64,000 bases of DNA from the NCBI RefSeq assembly GCF_002261185.1, contig NZ_NEVQ01000022.1, forward strand, positions 186,001 to 250,000, written 5' to 3'. Both the position numbers and the translations under genes were made by a program. This document shows, piece after piece, positions 45,260 through 52,761 of this stretch (the first letter of the stretch is position 1; the number at the start of each line of letters is the position of its first letter). This DNA comes from Bordetella genomosp. 4 (GTDB lineage: Bacteria; Pseudomonadota; Gammaproteobacteria; Burkholderiales; Burkholderiaceae_B). The notes beneath the pieces were generated by a model. That model did not search any database. It saw only the letters and a program-made list of their open reading frames with translations, and was not told the origin of the DNA.

Positions 45260-45393
45260 GTCCCTGTCGCGTGCCTGGGCGTGGTGCCGGGCCGTTGAGC
45301 ACGGATTCAGTCCGCGCAGCGGACCGAGGCCCCTGGTCACGGGCCGAGTCCGTGCGATAGGCCCGGCGCCACGCCCAGGCACGCGACAGGGAC
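45260..45393 (+). repeat. 134-bp structured inverted-repeat element B
   Basis: The arms 45260-45293 and 45360-45393 are 34 bp with 33 Watson-Crick pairs and one G-U pair. The 66-nt core is 55/66 identical to that of element A read in reverse complement. The differences at the enclosing stem change all three affected pairs together (C-G, G-C and C-G become A-T, C-G and G-C), and the small hairpin changes C-G to T-A. Only the innermost 7 bp of the arms, GGCCCGG, match element A; the outer 27 bp are unrelated. Confidence 0.85.
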
Positions 45394-45446
45394 GCCTTCA
45401 AAAAGACAATCTAAGAGCAGCAAACGCCCACAACACCAACAGCGAT

Positions 45447-45482
45447 AAAAAAATGCCACTCAGCGCTTCACTGACCAGCATT
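45447..45482 (-). terminator. weak intrinsic terminator after the ZIP transporter gene
   Basis: On the minus strand ATGC...GCAT enclosing TCAG/CTGA forms an imperfect stem followed by seven T (45453-45447). It lies 40 bp after the transporter stop and is the only T-tract hairpin there. Confidence 0.45.
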
Positions 45483-45522
45483 TCCCGTTTGGGCGAGGCG
45501 AGCTGCATTTGGCGCAGCTGAT

Positions 45523-46416
45523 TTACCCCAGCGCAGTATCCAGCAACATCATCAGGACAAAACCGATCATCAGGCCCCCGGTCGCAAAAACCTCGTGGCC
45601 CTTGCGGTGGGATTCCGGAATGATTTCATGACTGATGACAAACAACATGGCGCCCGCCGCAAAGCCCAGCCCCCAGGGCAGCAGCTCCGCGGACCAGCCG
45701 ACCACGAGGGCTCCTACGACCGCTCCCAAGGGCTCCACGAGCCCCGACAGCATGCCGAGCGCCACGGAAAACGCCCGGCTATAGCCCGCCGACAGCAACG
45801 CCAGCGCCACCACCAGCCCTTCGGGCACGTCCTGGATCGCGATCCCGGTCGCGAGCGCGCTGCCTTGTACCGGGTCATTACCCACATATCCAACGCCGAT
45901 AGCCAGGCCCTCGGGCAGGTTATGCAGCGCAATGGCAAACACAAACAGCCAGGTGCGGCGCAAACGGTGCACCTCGATGCCTTCTTTGCCTTTGATGAAA
46001 TGTTCGTGGGGCAAGAGACGATCCATCGTCAACAACACCGCCGCACCCAATAGAATCGCGCCGCCGACGATGAAACCCGAGCCCCAGGGCCCATGCCCCA
46101 ACTGGCCGGCGGCTTCCAGACCTGGCGCCACCAGGGAAAAGGCGCAGGCCGCCAACATGACGCCCGCGCCAAATCCAAACATCGTGTCCTGGACCTTGTC
46201 GGACAGGGTTTGCGAGAACATCACCGGGACCGTCCCCAGCGCCGTCGCGCCCGCTGCCAGCAATCCGCCCGCCAATGCATTGGCGACATGCGGCGCACGC
46301 GGCAACAGATATTCCCACAACGCGTAGGCGCCCAGACACGCGACCAGAACAGCCAGTGTCCAGATACTGACGCTGGTCAGTTGCGGGCGAATACGGTGAC
46401 GGCTGAATGTGTTCAT
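45523..46416 (-). CDS. ZIP family divalent metal transporter
   Basis: 297 residues with eight hydrophobic segments. The metal-path motifs are visible: HNLPEGLAIGVGYVGND in helix IV and QDVPEGLVVALALL in helix V, both typical of the GufA/ZupT branch, which imports Zn, Mn or Fe. The start is ATG 46416, leaving 37 bp after the SOD gene; longer starts would overlap the SOD gene. Grouping with an Mn-type SOD behind a Fur-like box suggests metal supply under iron limitation. Confidence 0.87.
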   Translation of the reverse strand: MNTFSRHRIRPQLTSVSIWTLAVLVACLGAYALWEYLLPRAPHVANALAGGLLAAGATALGTVPVMFSQTLSDKVQDTMFGFGAGVMLAACAFSLVAPGLEAAGQLGHGPWGSGFIVGGAILLGAAVLLTMDRLLPHEHFIKGKEGIEVHRLRRTWLFVFAIALHNLPEGLAIGVGYVGNDPVQGSALATGIAIQDVPEGLVVALALLSAGYSRAFSVALGMLSGLVEPLGAVVGALVVGWSAELLPWGLGFAAGAMLFVISHEIIPESHRKGHEVFATGGLMIGFVLMMLLDTALG

Positions 46417-46453
46417 CAAAACCCTGCGCAAAGGATGCAGCACAAACCGGTAC

Positions 46454-47068
46454 TCAGGCCACGGCGGCCTCGTAGCGGCGGGCCACTTCGGCCCAGTCAA
46501 TCACATTGAAAAACGCACCGATGTATTCCGGGCGGCGGTTCTGGTATTTCAGATAATACGCGTGTTCCCAGACATCGAGGCCCAACACCGGAGTATTACC
46601 CTGCATCAGGGGGCTGTCCTGGTTCGCCGAGCTTTCCACCACCAGCTTGCCTTGCGGCGTGACGCTCAGCCAGGCCCAGCCACTGCCGAAACGAGTCAAG
46701 GCCGCCTTGGTAAAGGCGTCACGGAACGCCTCGACGCCACCCAGATCAGCGTCGATCGCGGCCGCCACGCGGCCCTGGGGCTGGCCGCCGCCTTTGGGAG
46801 ACATGACCGTCCAGAACAAACTGTGGTTGGCGTGGCCGCCCCCGTTATTGCGGACGGCGCCGCGCACGGCCTCGGGCAGGCTGTCGATACGGGCGATCAG
46901 TTTCTCGACCGGCTCATCCGTCGGCAGGCCGGCGCCTTCCAATGCGGCATTCAGGTTGTTGATATAGGTCTGGTGATGCTTGGTGTAGTGAATCTCCATC
47001 GTCTGCGCATCGATGTGCGGTTCGAGCGCATCATAGGCATAGGGTAGATCGGGCAAGGTATAGGGCAT
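46454..47068 (-). CDS. sodA: superoxide dismutase, Mn type
   Basis: 204 residues. Metal ligands are His27 (EIHYTKHH), His82 ([11 protein letters not shown]), Asp165 and His169 ([19 protein letters not shown]). The second-sphere residues favour manganese: Gln150 in SANQDSPL and GG at 77-78, where Fe enzymes have AAQ. It dismutates superoxide in the cytosol. AGGAG precedes ATG 47068. Bordetella sodA is known to be iron-repressed, which fits the Fur-like site upstream of the first gene. Confidence 0.93.
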   Translation of the reverse strand: MPYTLPDLPYAYDALEPHIDAQTMEIHYTKHHQTYINNLNAALEGAGLPTDEPVEKLIARIDSLPEAVRGAVRNNGGGHANHSLFWTVMSPKGGGQPQGRVAAAIDADLGGVEAFRDAFTKAALTRFGSGWAWLSVTPQGKLVVESSANQDSPLMQGNTPVLGLDVWEHAYYLKYQNRRPEYIGAFFNVIDWAEVARRYEAAVA

Positions 47069-47185
47069 GGCAAATCTCCTGTTCGAGCTCCCGAAGGAGC
47101 GGTTCGGATGCCGAGATCAATCGGCCGTAGTGAAATACGTAGCGCCTCTGGCAACAACTGGAGGCGCTGGATATTTCCTTGAGAT

Positions 47186-47662
47186 TCAATGCTGCGGCTG
47201 CGTCTGGTCGCGCCACACCAGCGCGGCGGCACGGCGGGCGCGATCATGATCCGGGTGACGCTGCAAAAACTGCAGCAGCTCCGCATAGGTCACACGCCCA
47301 TGGCGCCAGGCTGCCTCGCGCCAGCACTCCGGCAAGACATAGTCCAACGCGATTTCATGCAGCAATTCATGTGCCCGACAGGCGTGGGCGGCGGCCAACT
47401 CAAACTGGCCGGTCTGCTCGTATAGCGTCAACAGGTTGTGATGCGACACCACGAGCGCGGCCAATGCGGCTTCAACATCGTCCGACTGCCCCGGCAAGGT
47501 ATCGGCCAGGCTCAATGCCGCACGGTATTGCGTCAGCGCCGCAGCGTAGTCGCCCCGCTCATAGGCACGATTGCCGCGCAACGTCGCCCGTTGCCAAACG
47601 CCAAGGCAAGACGTCGTCGCAGGAGGCGGCACAGTGGCGGGCCTGGGTTGAATTTGGACCAT
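47186..47662 (-). CDS. TPR-like protein of unknown function in the sodA operon
   Basis: 158 residues. After a Pro-rich start there is a TPR-like helical pair (NRAYERGDYAAALTQYRAALSLAD and HHNLLTLYEQTGQFELAAAHACRAHELLHEIA). The C-terminal third, ECWREAAWRHGRVTYAELLQFLQRHP, is distinctive. No enzyme motif is visible. It lies 117 bp before sodA in the same direction, and its promoter carries the Fur-like box. A comparable small gene precedes sodA in some pseudomonads, but homology is not established here. Confidence 0.7.
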   Translation of the reverse strand: MVQIQPRPATVPPPATTSCLGVWQRATLRGNRAYERGDYAAALTQYRAALSLADTLPGQSDDVEAALAALVVSHHNLLTLYEQTGQFELAAAHACRAHELLHEIALDYVLPECWREAAWRHGRVTYAELLQFLQRHPDHDRARRAAALVWRDQTQPQH

Positions 47663-47702
47663 CGAGACTCTCCGTCAGGATGAAATTATCAATAAAGATA
47701 AC

Positions 47703-47721
47703 TCAAATGATAGTCATTTTT
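47703..47721 (-). promoter_or_regulatory. Fur-box-like operator
   Basis: TCAAATGATAGTCATTTTT matches the 19-bp consensus GATAATGATAATCATTATC at 13 positions, including 12 of the 13 central bases AATGATAATCATT. It lies about 40 bp before the start of the TPR gene in an AT-rich promoter. Confidence 0.65.
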
Positions 47722-47858
47722 ATTTAATAAAACAACGCGACGCATCCTGCTCGCGCTCACGGCGCTCAGATTCGAACCGACCTTGGCCGGACGGATTTCG
47801 AAGTCGGAAAAAGATTTGGGTGATGCAGGGCGGCACAGCACCTATGCCGGCCGCGCCC

Positions 47859-49118
47859 TCACAACGCGCGGCCGCACGCCACGCCAGAGGCCCAGGCCCA
47901 TTGGAAGTTATAGCCGCCCAGCCAGCCGGTCACATCGACCGCCTCGCCTATGAAGTACAGGCCCGGCACGGCGCGCGCCTGCATGGACTTTTGATCCAGC
48001 CCGCGCGTATCGACGCCGCCGCGCATGACTTCGGCCTTTTTATATCCGGCGGTGCCGCTGGGCACGAGACGCCATTGATGGATGCCGTCGGCCAGGGACC
48101 GCAGAGTTTTATCGGGAATGTCAGCTAAACGCTGTTCGGCCAATTCGCTCCTGCCGGCAGTGCTGACCGTTTGCCGCCCTGCCTGTCTGGTTTGCCCGGC
48201 GGCCTGATGTCCTGATTGTCCCGCTAAACCCAGCCATTGATCGGCCAGGCGCCTGGGCCATAGTCCGCCCAGGACCGTATGCAATTGCTGCCGGTTACCC
48301 GGCTTGGCTGCGATCAGTTCGGCAGCCAGGTCACGGCCCGGGGCGAGATCGATCACGATGGCCTCGCCGGGTTGCCAAAAGCTGGAGATCTGCAAAATCG
48401 CCGGTCCCGACAAACCGCGATGCGTGAACAGCAGGTCCTCCAGGAATTCTCCACGTGCACGGCCGGCGCCTGTGACCAGGGATACCTCCAGCGCCACCCC
48501 GGACAATTCGGCAAAAGGCTTCCACTGCGCAGCATCAAACGTCAGCGGCACCAACGCGGGACGCGGCTCGACGACTTTCAAGCCGAATTGCCGCGCAATC
48601 TTCAGGCCAAAATCCGTGGCGCCCAATTGAGGGATGGCCATTCCGCCGCTCGCAATCACCAATTTGGCAGCGCGGATCTCGCCCTGGCTGGTGCGCAAGG
48701 TATAGCCCGCCTCGGAGCGGCTGATCTCGTTCACGCTGCAGGGCATGCGCCAATGCACGCGTCCTGTCTGACATTCCGCACGCAGCATCTCGATAATCGA
48801 TTCGCTGCTGTCATCGCAGAACAACTGCCCGCGATGCTTTTCGTGCCACGCCACGCGGTGGCTGCGCAACAGCGCCAGAAAGTCCTGCGGGGTATAGCCC
48901 GCTAATGCCGACCGGCAAAAATGCGGGTTATCGGACAGGAAATTTGCTGGCCCTGCCCCCAGGTTGGTGAAATTGCAGCGGCCGCCGCCCGAGATGCGGA
49001 TTTTTTCCGCCAGGCGCTCGGCATGATCGATCAATACCACGCGCAACCCACGCTGCCCCGCCACCGCGGCGCACATCATGCCCGCAGCGCCCGCGCCGAT
49101 GATGGCTACGTCGAACAC
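47859..49118 (-). CDS. BaiN/HI0933-like NAD(P)/FAD-dependent oxidoreductase
   Basis: 419 residues. The FAD dinucleotide fold is IIGAGAAGMMCAAVAGQRG; ISGGGRCNFTNLG is the family signature, and GEAVDVTGWLGGYNFQWAWASG the C-terminal FAD contact. The cellular reaction is unknown for most members. A Gly/Gln/Ala/Arg-rich segment of roughly 25-30 residues (AGQSGHQAAGQTRQAGRQ) interrupts the region where the family usually has a short loop. The start is GTG 49118 with GGGGAG before it. Confidence 0.87.
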   Translation of the reverse strand: MFDVAIIGAGAAGMMCAAVAGQRGLRVVLIDHAERLAEKIRISGGGRCNFTNLGAGPANFLSDNPHFCRSALAGYTPQDFLALLRSHRVAWHEKHRGQLFCDDSSESIIEMLRAECQTGRVHWRMPCSVNEISRSEAGYTLRTSQGEIRAAKLVIASGGMAIPQLGATDFGLKIARQFGLKVVEPRPALVPLTFDAAQWKPFAELSGVALEVSLVTGAGRARGEFLEDLLFTHRGLSGPAILQISSFWQPGEAIVIDLAPGRDLAAELIAAKPGNRQQLHTVLGGLWPRRLADQWLGLAGQSGHQAAGQTRQAGRQTVSTAGRSELAEQRLADIPDKTLRSLADGIHQWRLVPSGTAGYKKAEVMRGGVDTRGLDQKSMQARAVPGLYFIGEAVDVTGWLGGYNFQWAWASGVACGRAL

Positions 49119-49209
49119 AGGCGGCTCCCCAGCGATGGACAGTGGTCCACGCCGACATTACGGAGCCTGCCGTGCTCCGAGTCCAGCACGGCAGTCACTA
49201 ACACGGCGC

Positions 49210-51471
49210 TCACTCTTCGATCAGGCAATCCACGTAATACCGCTTGCTGCCATCGGGCGCGGTCTCTTCGGCCAGGCCGTGGATATAGGTTTCGAATCCC
49301 GGGAAACGCTCGTTGAAGTCACGAGCGAACTGCAGGTACTGCACGATGGTGCGGTTAAAGCGTTCGCCCGGGATCAGCAACGGAATGCCCGGCGGGTACG
49401 GCGTCAGCAACACGCCGGTTACGCGCCCTTCGAGCTGCGAGACTTCTACGCGCTCGACTTCGCGGTGCGCCATGCGCGCGAATGCATCCGAGGGCTTGAG
49501 CGCCGGCACCATGTCGCTGAGATACATCTCCGTCGTCAAACGCGCCACATCGTTGGCTCGATACGCCTCGTGAATCTGCTGGCACAGATCACGCAAGCCC
49601 ATGCGCTCGTAGCGGCGATGATCGCGGCAGAACTCGGGCAGGATGCGCCACAACGGCTGGTTGCGGTCGTAGTCGTCCTTGAACTGCTGCAACGCGGTCA
49701 GCAGCGTGTTCCAGCGGCCTTTCGTGATGCCGATGGTGAACAGAATAAAGAACGAATACAGGCCGGTCTTTTCTACGACCACGCCGTGTTCGGCCAGGTA
49801 TTTGGACACCAGCGCGGCCGGAATACCCGTCTCGCCAAAGCTGCCCGACATGTCCAGGCCCGGGGTGACCAAGGTCGCCTTGATCGGGTCCAGCATGTTG
49901 AAGCCGTCAGCCAACTCGCCAAAGCCGTGCCAGTGATCGTTGGCCTCCAGCACCCAATCCTCGCGATTGCCGATGCCTTCGGACACGAGGCGATTCGGTC
50001 CCCAGACCTTGAACCACCAATCGTTCTTGCCGAACTCGGACTCCACCTTGCGCATCGCGCGACGGAAATCCATCGCTTCGCGGATGCTTTCTTCGACCAG
50101 CGCGGTGCCGCCCGGGGGCTCCATCATCGCCGCCGCCACATCGCACGACGCGATGATCGCGTACTGCGGCGAGGTCGACGTGTGCATCAGATAGGCTTCG
50201 TTGAAGATATTGCGGTCCAGTTTGCGCGCCTCGGATTCCTGCACAATGATCTGCGATGCCTGGGAAATACCGGCCAGCAATTTGTGCGTCGAGTGCGTGG
50301 CGAACACCATCGGGCCATGTGGACGCGGACGGCCTTGACCGATAGCGTGCATGTCCTGGTAATACTCATGAAACGCGGCATGCGGCAGCCACGCCTCATC
50401 GAAATGCAAGGTGTCGACGTAATCGCCGAGCTTTTCCTTGATCATCTCGACGTTGTAGATCACGCCGTCGTAAGTGCTTTGCGTCAAGGTCATGATGCGA
50501 GGCTTTTTATTGACAGCCTCGCGTGCAAACGGGTTCGCCTCGATTTTCTTTTTAATGTTCTCGGGGTCGAATTCCTCCAGCGGAATCGGCCCGATAATGC
50601 CCAGGTGGTTACGCGTAGGACGCAGAAACACCGGGATTGCGCCCGTCATGGTGATGGCGTGCAGAATCGACTTGTGACAGTTGCGGTCCACGACTACCAC
50701 GTCACCGGCAGCTACGTTGGCATGCCACACGACTTTGTTGGATGTGGACGTGCCGTTGGTCACGAAAAAGCAGTGATCCGCGTGGAAAATCCGCGCGGCG
50801 TTTAACTCCGACTCAGCCACCGGCCCAGTGTGATCCAGCAACTGTCCCAATTCGTCCACGGCGTTGCACACATCGGCACGCAGCATGTTTTCACCGAAGA
50901 ACTGGTGGAACATCTGGCCCACCGGGCTCTTCAAGAACGCCACGCCGCCCGAGTGCCCCGGGCAGTGCCACGAATACGAACCGTCTTGCGCGTAATTGAC
51001 CAGCTCGCGGAAAAACGGCGGCGGCAGGCCATCGACGTAGCTGCGGGCTTCACGGATGATGTGACGCGCCACGAACTCAGGCGTGTCCTCGAACATGTGA
51101 ATAAAGCCATGCAGCTCGCGCAGGATATCGTTGGGGATGTGCTCGGACGTGCGCGTCTCACCGTATAGGTAAATCGGGATGTCGGCATTGCGGAAACGCA
51201 ACTCGCCGATAAAGCTGCGCAGATTCTTGATCGCGCTGGCCACATCCTCGGGCGAAGCGACGTCGAACTCCTCGTCGTCGATCGACAAGATAAACGCGCT
51301 CGCCCGGCTCTGCTGTTGCGCAAAGGAACTCAGATCACCATAGCTGGTGACCCCGATCACCTCGACGCCCTCGGCCTCGATCGCCGTCGCCAATGCACGA
51401 ATTCCCAGACCCGAGGCGTTCTCGGAACGGTAGTCTTCGTCGATGATAAAAATAGGGAAGCGGAATTTCAT
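49210..51471 (-). CDS. Orn/Lys/Arg decarboxylase (PLP-dependent, basic amino acid)
   Basis: 753 residues. An N-terminal receiver-like 'wing' domain (residues 1-130) is followed by the PLP core with SWHCPGHSGGVAF, VDRNCHKSILHA, LHFDEAWLPHAAF and the Schiff-base lysine in FATHSTHKLLAGISQAS; the C-terminal domain contains LLTPYPPGIPLLIPGE. It removes the carboxyl group of arginine, lysine or ornithine to give a polyamine precursor; the sequence alone does not settle which. The start is ATG 51471 with AGGAG 8 nt upstream. Confidence 0.9.
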   Translation of the reverse strand: MKFRFPIFIIDEDYRSENASGLGIRALATAIEAEGVEVIGVTSYGDLSSFAQQQSRASAFILSIDDEEFDVASPEDVASAIKNLRSFIGELRFRNADIPIYLYGETRTSEHIPNDILRELHGFIHMFEDTPEFVARHIIREARSYVDGLPPPFFRELVNYAQDGSYSWHCPGHSGGVAFLKSPVGQMFHQFFGENMLRADVCNAVDELGQLLDHTGPVAESELNAARIFHADHCFFVTNGTSTSNKVVWHANVAAGDVVVVDRNCHKSILHAITMTGAIPVFLRPTRNHLGIIGPIPLEEFDPENIKKKIEANPFAREAVNKKPRIMTLTQSTYDGVIYNVEMIKEKLGDYVDTLHFDEAWLPHAAFHEYYQDMHAIGQGRPRPHGPMVFATHSTHKLLAGISQASQIIVQESEARKLDRNIFNEAYLMHTSTSPQYAIIASCDVAAAMMEPPGGTALVEESIREAMDFRRAMRKVESEFGKNDWWFKVWGPNRLVSEGIGNREDWVLEANDHWHGFGELADGFNMLDPIKATLVTPGLDMSGSFGETGIPAALVSKYLAEHGVVVEKTGLYSFFILFTIGITKGRWNTLLTALQQFKDDYDRNQPLWRILPEFCRDHRRYERMGLRDLCQQIHEAYRANDVARLTTEMYLSDMVPALKPSDAFARMAHREVERVEVSQLEGRVTGVLLTPYPPGIPLLIPGERFNRTIVQYLQFARDFNERFPGFETYIHGLAEETAPDGSKRYYVDCLIEE

Positions 51472-51595
51472 GCGGGCGCTCCTGAGGCAAGGCCAAAACG
51501 GACGCGAGTGTACAGCGATAAGGAGGCAGCAGGTTGACATCCCGTCAACCTGGCAGGGAGATTTACATCTGGATAGCGCCGATCGAGCAATGACA

Positions 51596-52042
51596 CTAGC
51601 TGATCGTCACCGAGGCACGCGTATTCACCGCGCTGACATACCGTTGAAAAAAGGCCGGCAGCGCTTCGGTGTGGCCATCGCGAATCCGCCGTTCGACCTT
51701 GGAGATTGCGCACAGGCAAACGTCGAATTCGGGCTCGCCCGTCACCAGAACCACGGGATCCTCGTCGTCGCATACCTCATACAGACCGCCAAAGTGCCGC
51801 CGAGCCACCTCGTACAGATAGGCGGCAGCGCCAACGGTTTGCATCGGAGTCAGAGTGAGGCGCCCGTGGTGAGCGTCGGCCAGCACCGAATCCAAGGCAT
51901 CGATGCTTTGGAGGGAGTAGTCCAGGGCGGACTGATCAGACACTGCCGTCAAAAAGTCCTCGGCTGCTGCATTGACGCGCTCGACAAACTCATCTTGCGC
52001 GTCTTCGTCCACATGTTGGGGGTTTTTGAGGAAACCGAACAT
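51596..52042 (-). CDS. conserved small acidic protein, unknown function
   Basis: 148 residues and acidic, mostly helical, beginning MFGFLKNPQHVDEDAQDEF. It has no signal peptide, membrane segment or catalytic motif that I recognise; two cysteines (CDDEDP and CLCAIS) stand in the second half. AGGAG sits 7 nt before ATG 52042. It lies between dcd and the decarboxylase gene in the same orientation, with gaps of 113-124 bp, so it may have its own promoter. Confidence 0.7.
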   Translation of the reverse strand: MFGFLKNPQHVDEDAQDEFVERVNAAAEDFLTAVSDQSALDYSLQSIDALDSVLADAHHGRLTLTPMQTVGAAAYLYEVARRHFGGLYEVCDDEDPVVLVTGEPEFDVCLCAISKVERRIRDGHTEALPAFFQRYVSAVNTRASVTIS

Positions 52043-52155
52043 CGTAGGCTCCTGCGCCGGCAACCCGCGCGATAAGGAAACCCCATTATATTCCGGCCAC
52101 CCGCGTAAAGTTGCAAAAAAGCAACACAAAACTGCCCCGCAAATCCGGCGCGCCG

Positions 52156-52719
52156 TCAGGTGCGCGGCAAGGTCACCCCACGTTGGCCCTGGTATTTTCC
52201 GCCACGGTCACGGTACGAGGTCTCGCAGATCTCATCGCTTTCCAGGAACAACATCTGAGCGCAGCCTTCTCCAGCGTAGATTTTGGCCGGCAGCGGCGTG
52301 GTGTTGGAAAACTCGAGCGTGACGTGACCTTCCCATTCCGGCTCGAGCGGCGTGACGTTGACGATGATGCCGCAGCGAGCATACGTGCTCTTGCCCAGGC
52401 AAATGGTCAGCACGCTACGCGGGATGCGGAAAAACTCCACCGTACGCGCCAGAGCGAACGAATTGGGCGGGATGATGCACACGTCGCCCGTGAAATCCAC
52501 AAAGGATTTCTCGTCGAAATTTTTGGGGTCGACGATGGTGGAATTGATATTGGTAAAGATCTTGAATTCGTTCGCGCAGCGCACGTCGTAGCCATAGCTA
52601 CTGGTGCCATAGCTCACAATACGGCCGCCATTGGCCGTGCGAACCTGGCCGGGCTCGTAAGGTTCGATCATGCCGGCCTCGGCCGCGCGTCGGATCCAGC
52701 GGTCGCTTTTAATGCTCAT
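52156..52719 (-). CDS. dcd: dCTP deaminase
   Basis: 187 residues. It has [20 protein letters not shown] at the start, [16 protein letters not shown], the active-site segment [29 protein letters not shown], and the nucleotide-closing tail [15 protein letters not shown]. It deaminates dCTP to dUTP, the feeder reaction for dUMP used by ThyA. It lies 43 bp after tamB in the same direction, so it could be the end of the mrp-tamA-tamB operon. Confidence 0.95.
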   Translation of the reverse strand: MSIKSDRWIRRAAEAGMIEPYEPGQVRTANGGRIVSYGTSSYGYDVRCANEFKIFTNINSTIVDPKNFDEKSFVDFTGDVCIIPPNSFALARTVEFFRIPRSVLTICLGKSTYARCGIIVNVTPLEPEWEGHVTLEFSNTTPLPAKIYAGEGCAQMLFLESDEICETSYRDRGGKYQGQRGVTLPRT

Positions 52720-52761
52720 GGTAATAACTTGCTCAGGTTGGTTAGCAGGTATTTTATCGCC

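Larger units (their letters stand above)
44364..45522. other. 1.16-kb gene-free region: riboswitch, repeats, two structured elements
   Basis: From gcvT outward it contains the glycine riboswitch (44451-44692), two direct repeats with terminator-like ends (44797-44838 and 44873-44914), elements A (44963-45096) and B (45260-45393) and a weak terminator for the ZIP gene (45447-45482). No coding frame in it has family resemblance. The 163 bp between A and B holds nothing recognisable. Confidence 0.8.

Noticed and set aside
44963-45393. Elements A and B as insertion-sequence remnants or a CRISPR-like array
   Set aside because: There is no coding capacity, no target-site duplication I could see, and no regular spacer pattern; the structure is hairpin-based.
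47722-47858. A possible tRNA gene in the TPR/BaiN intergenic region (GATTCGAA-like segment)
   Set aside because: No acceptor stem, D-arm or anticodon arm can be assembled around it.
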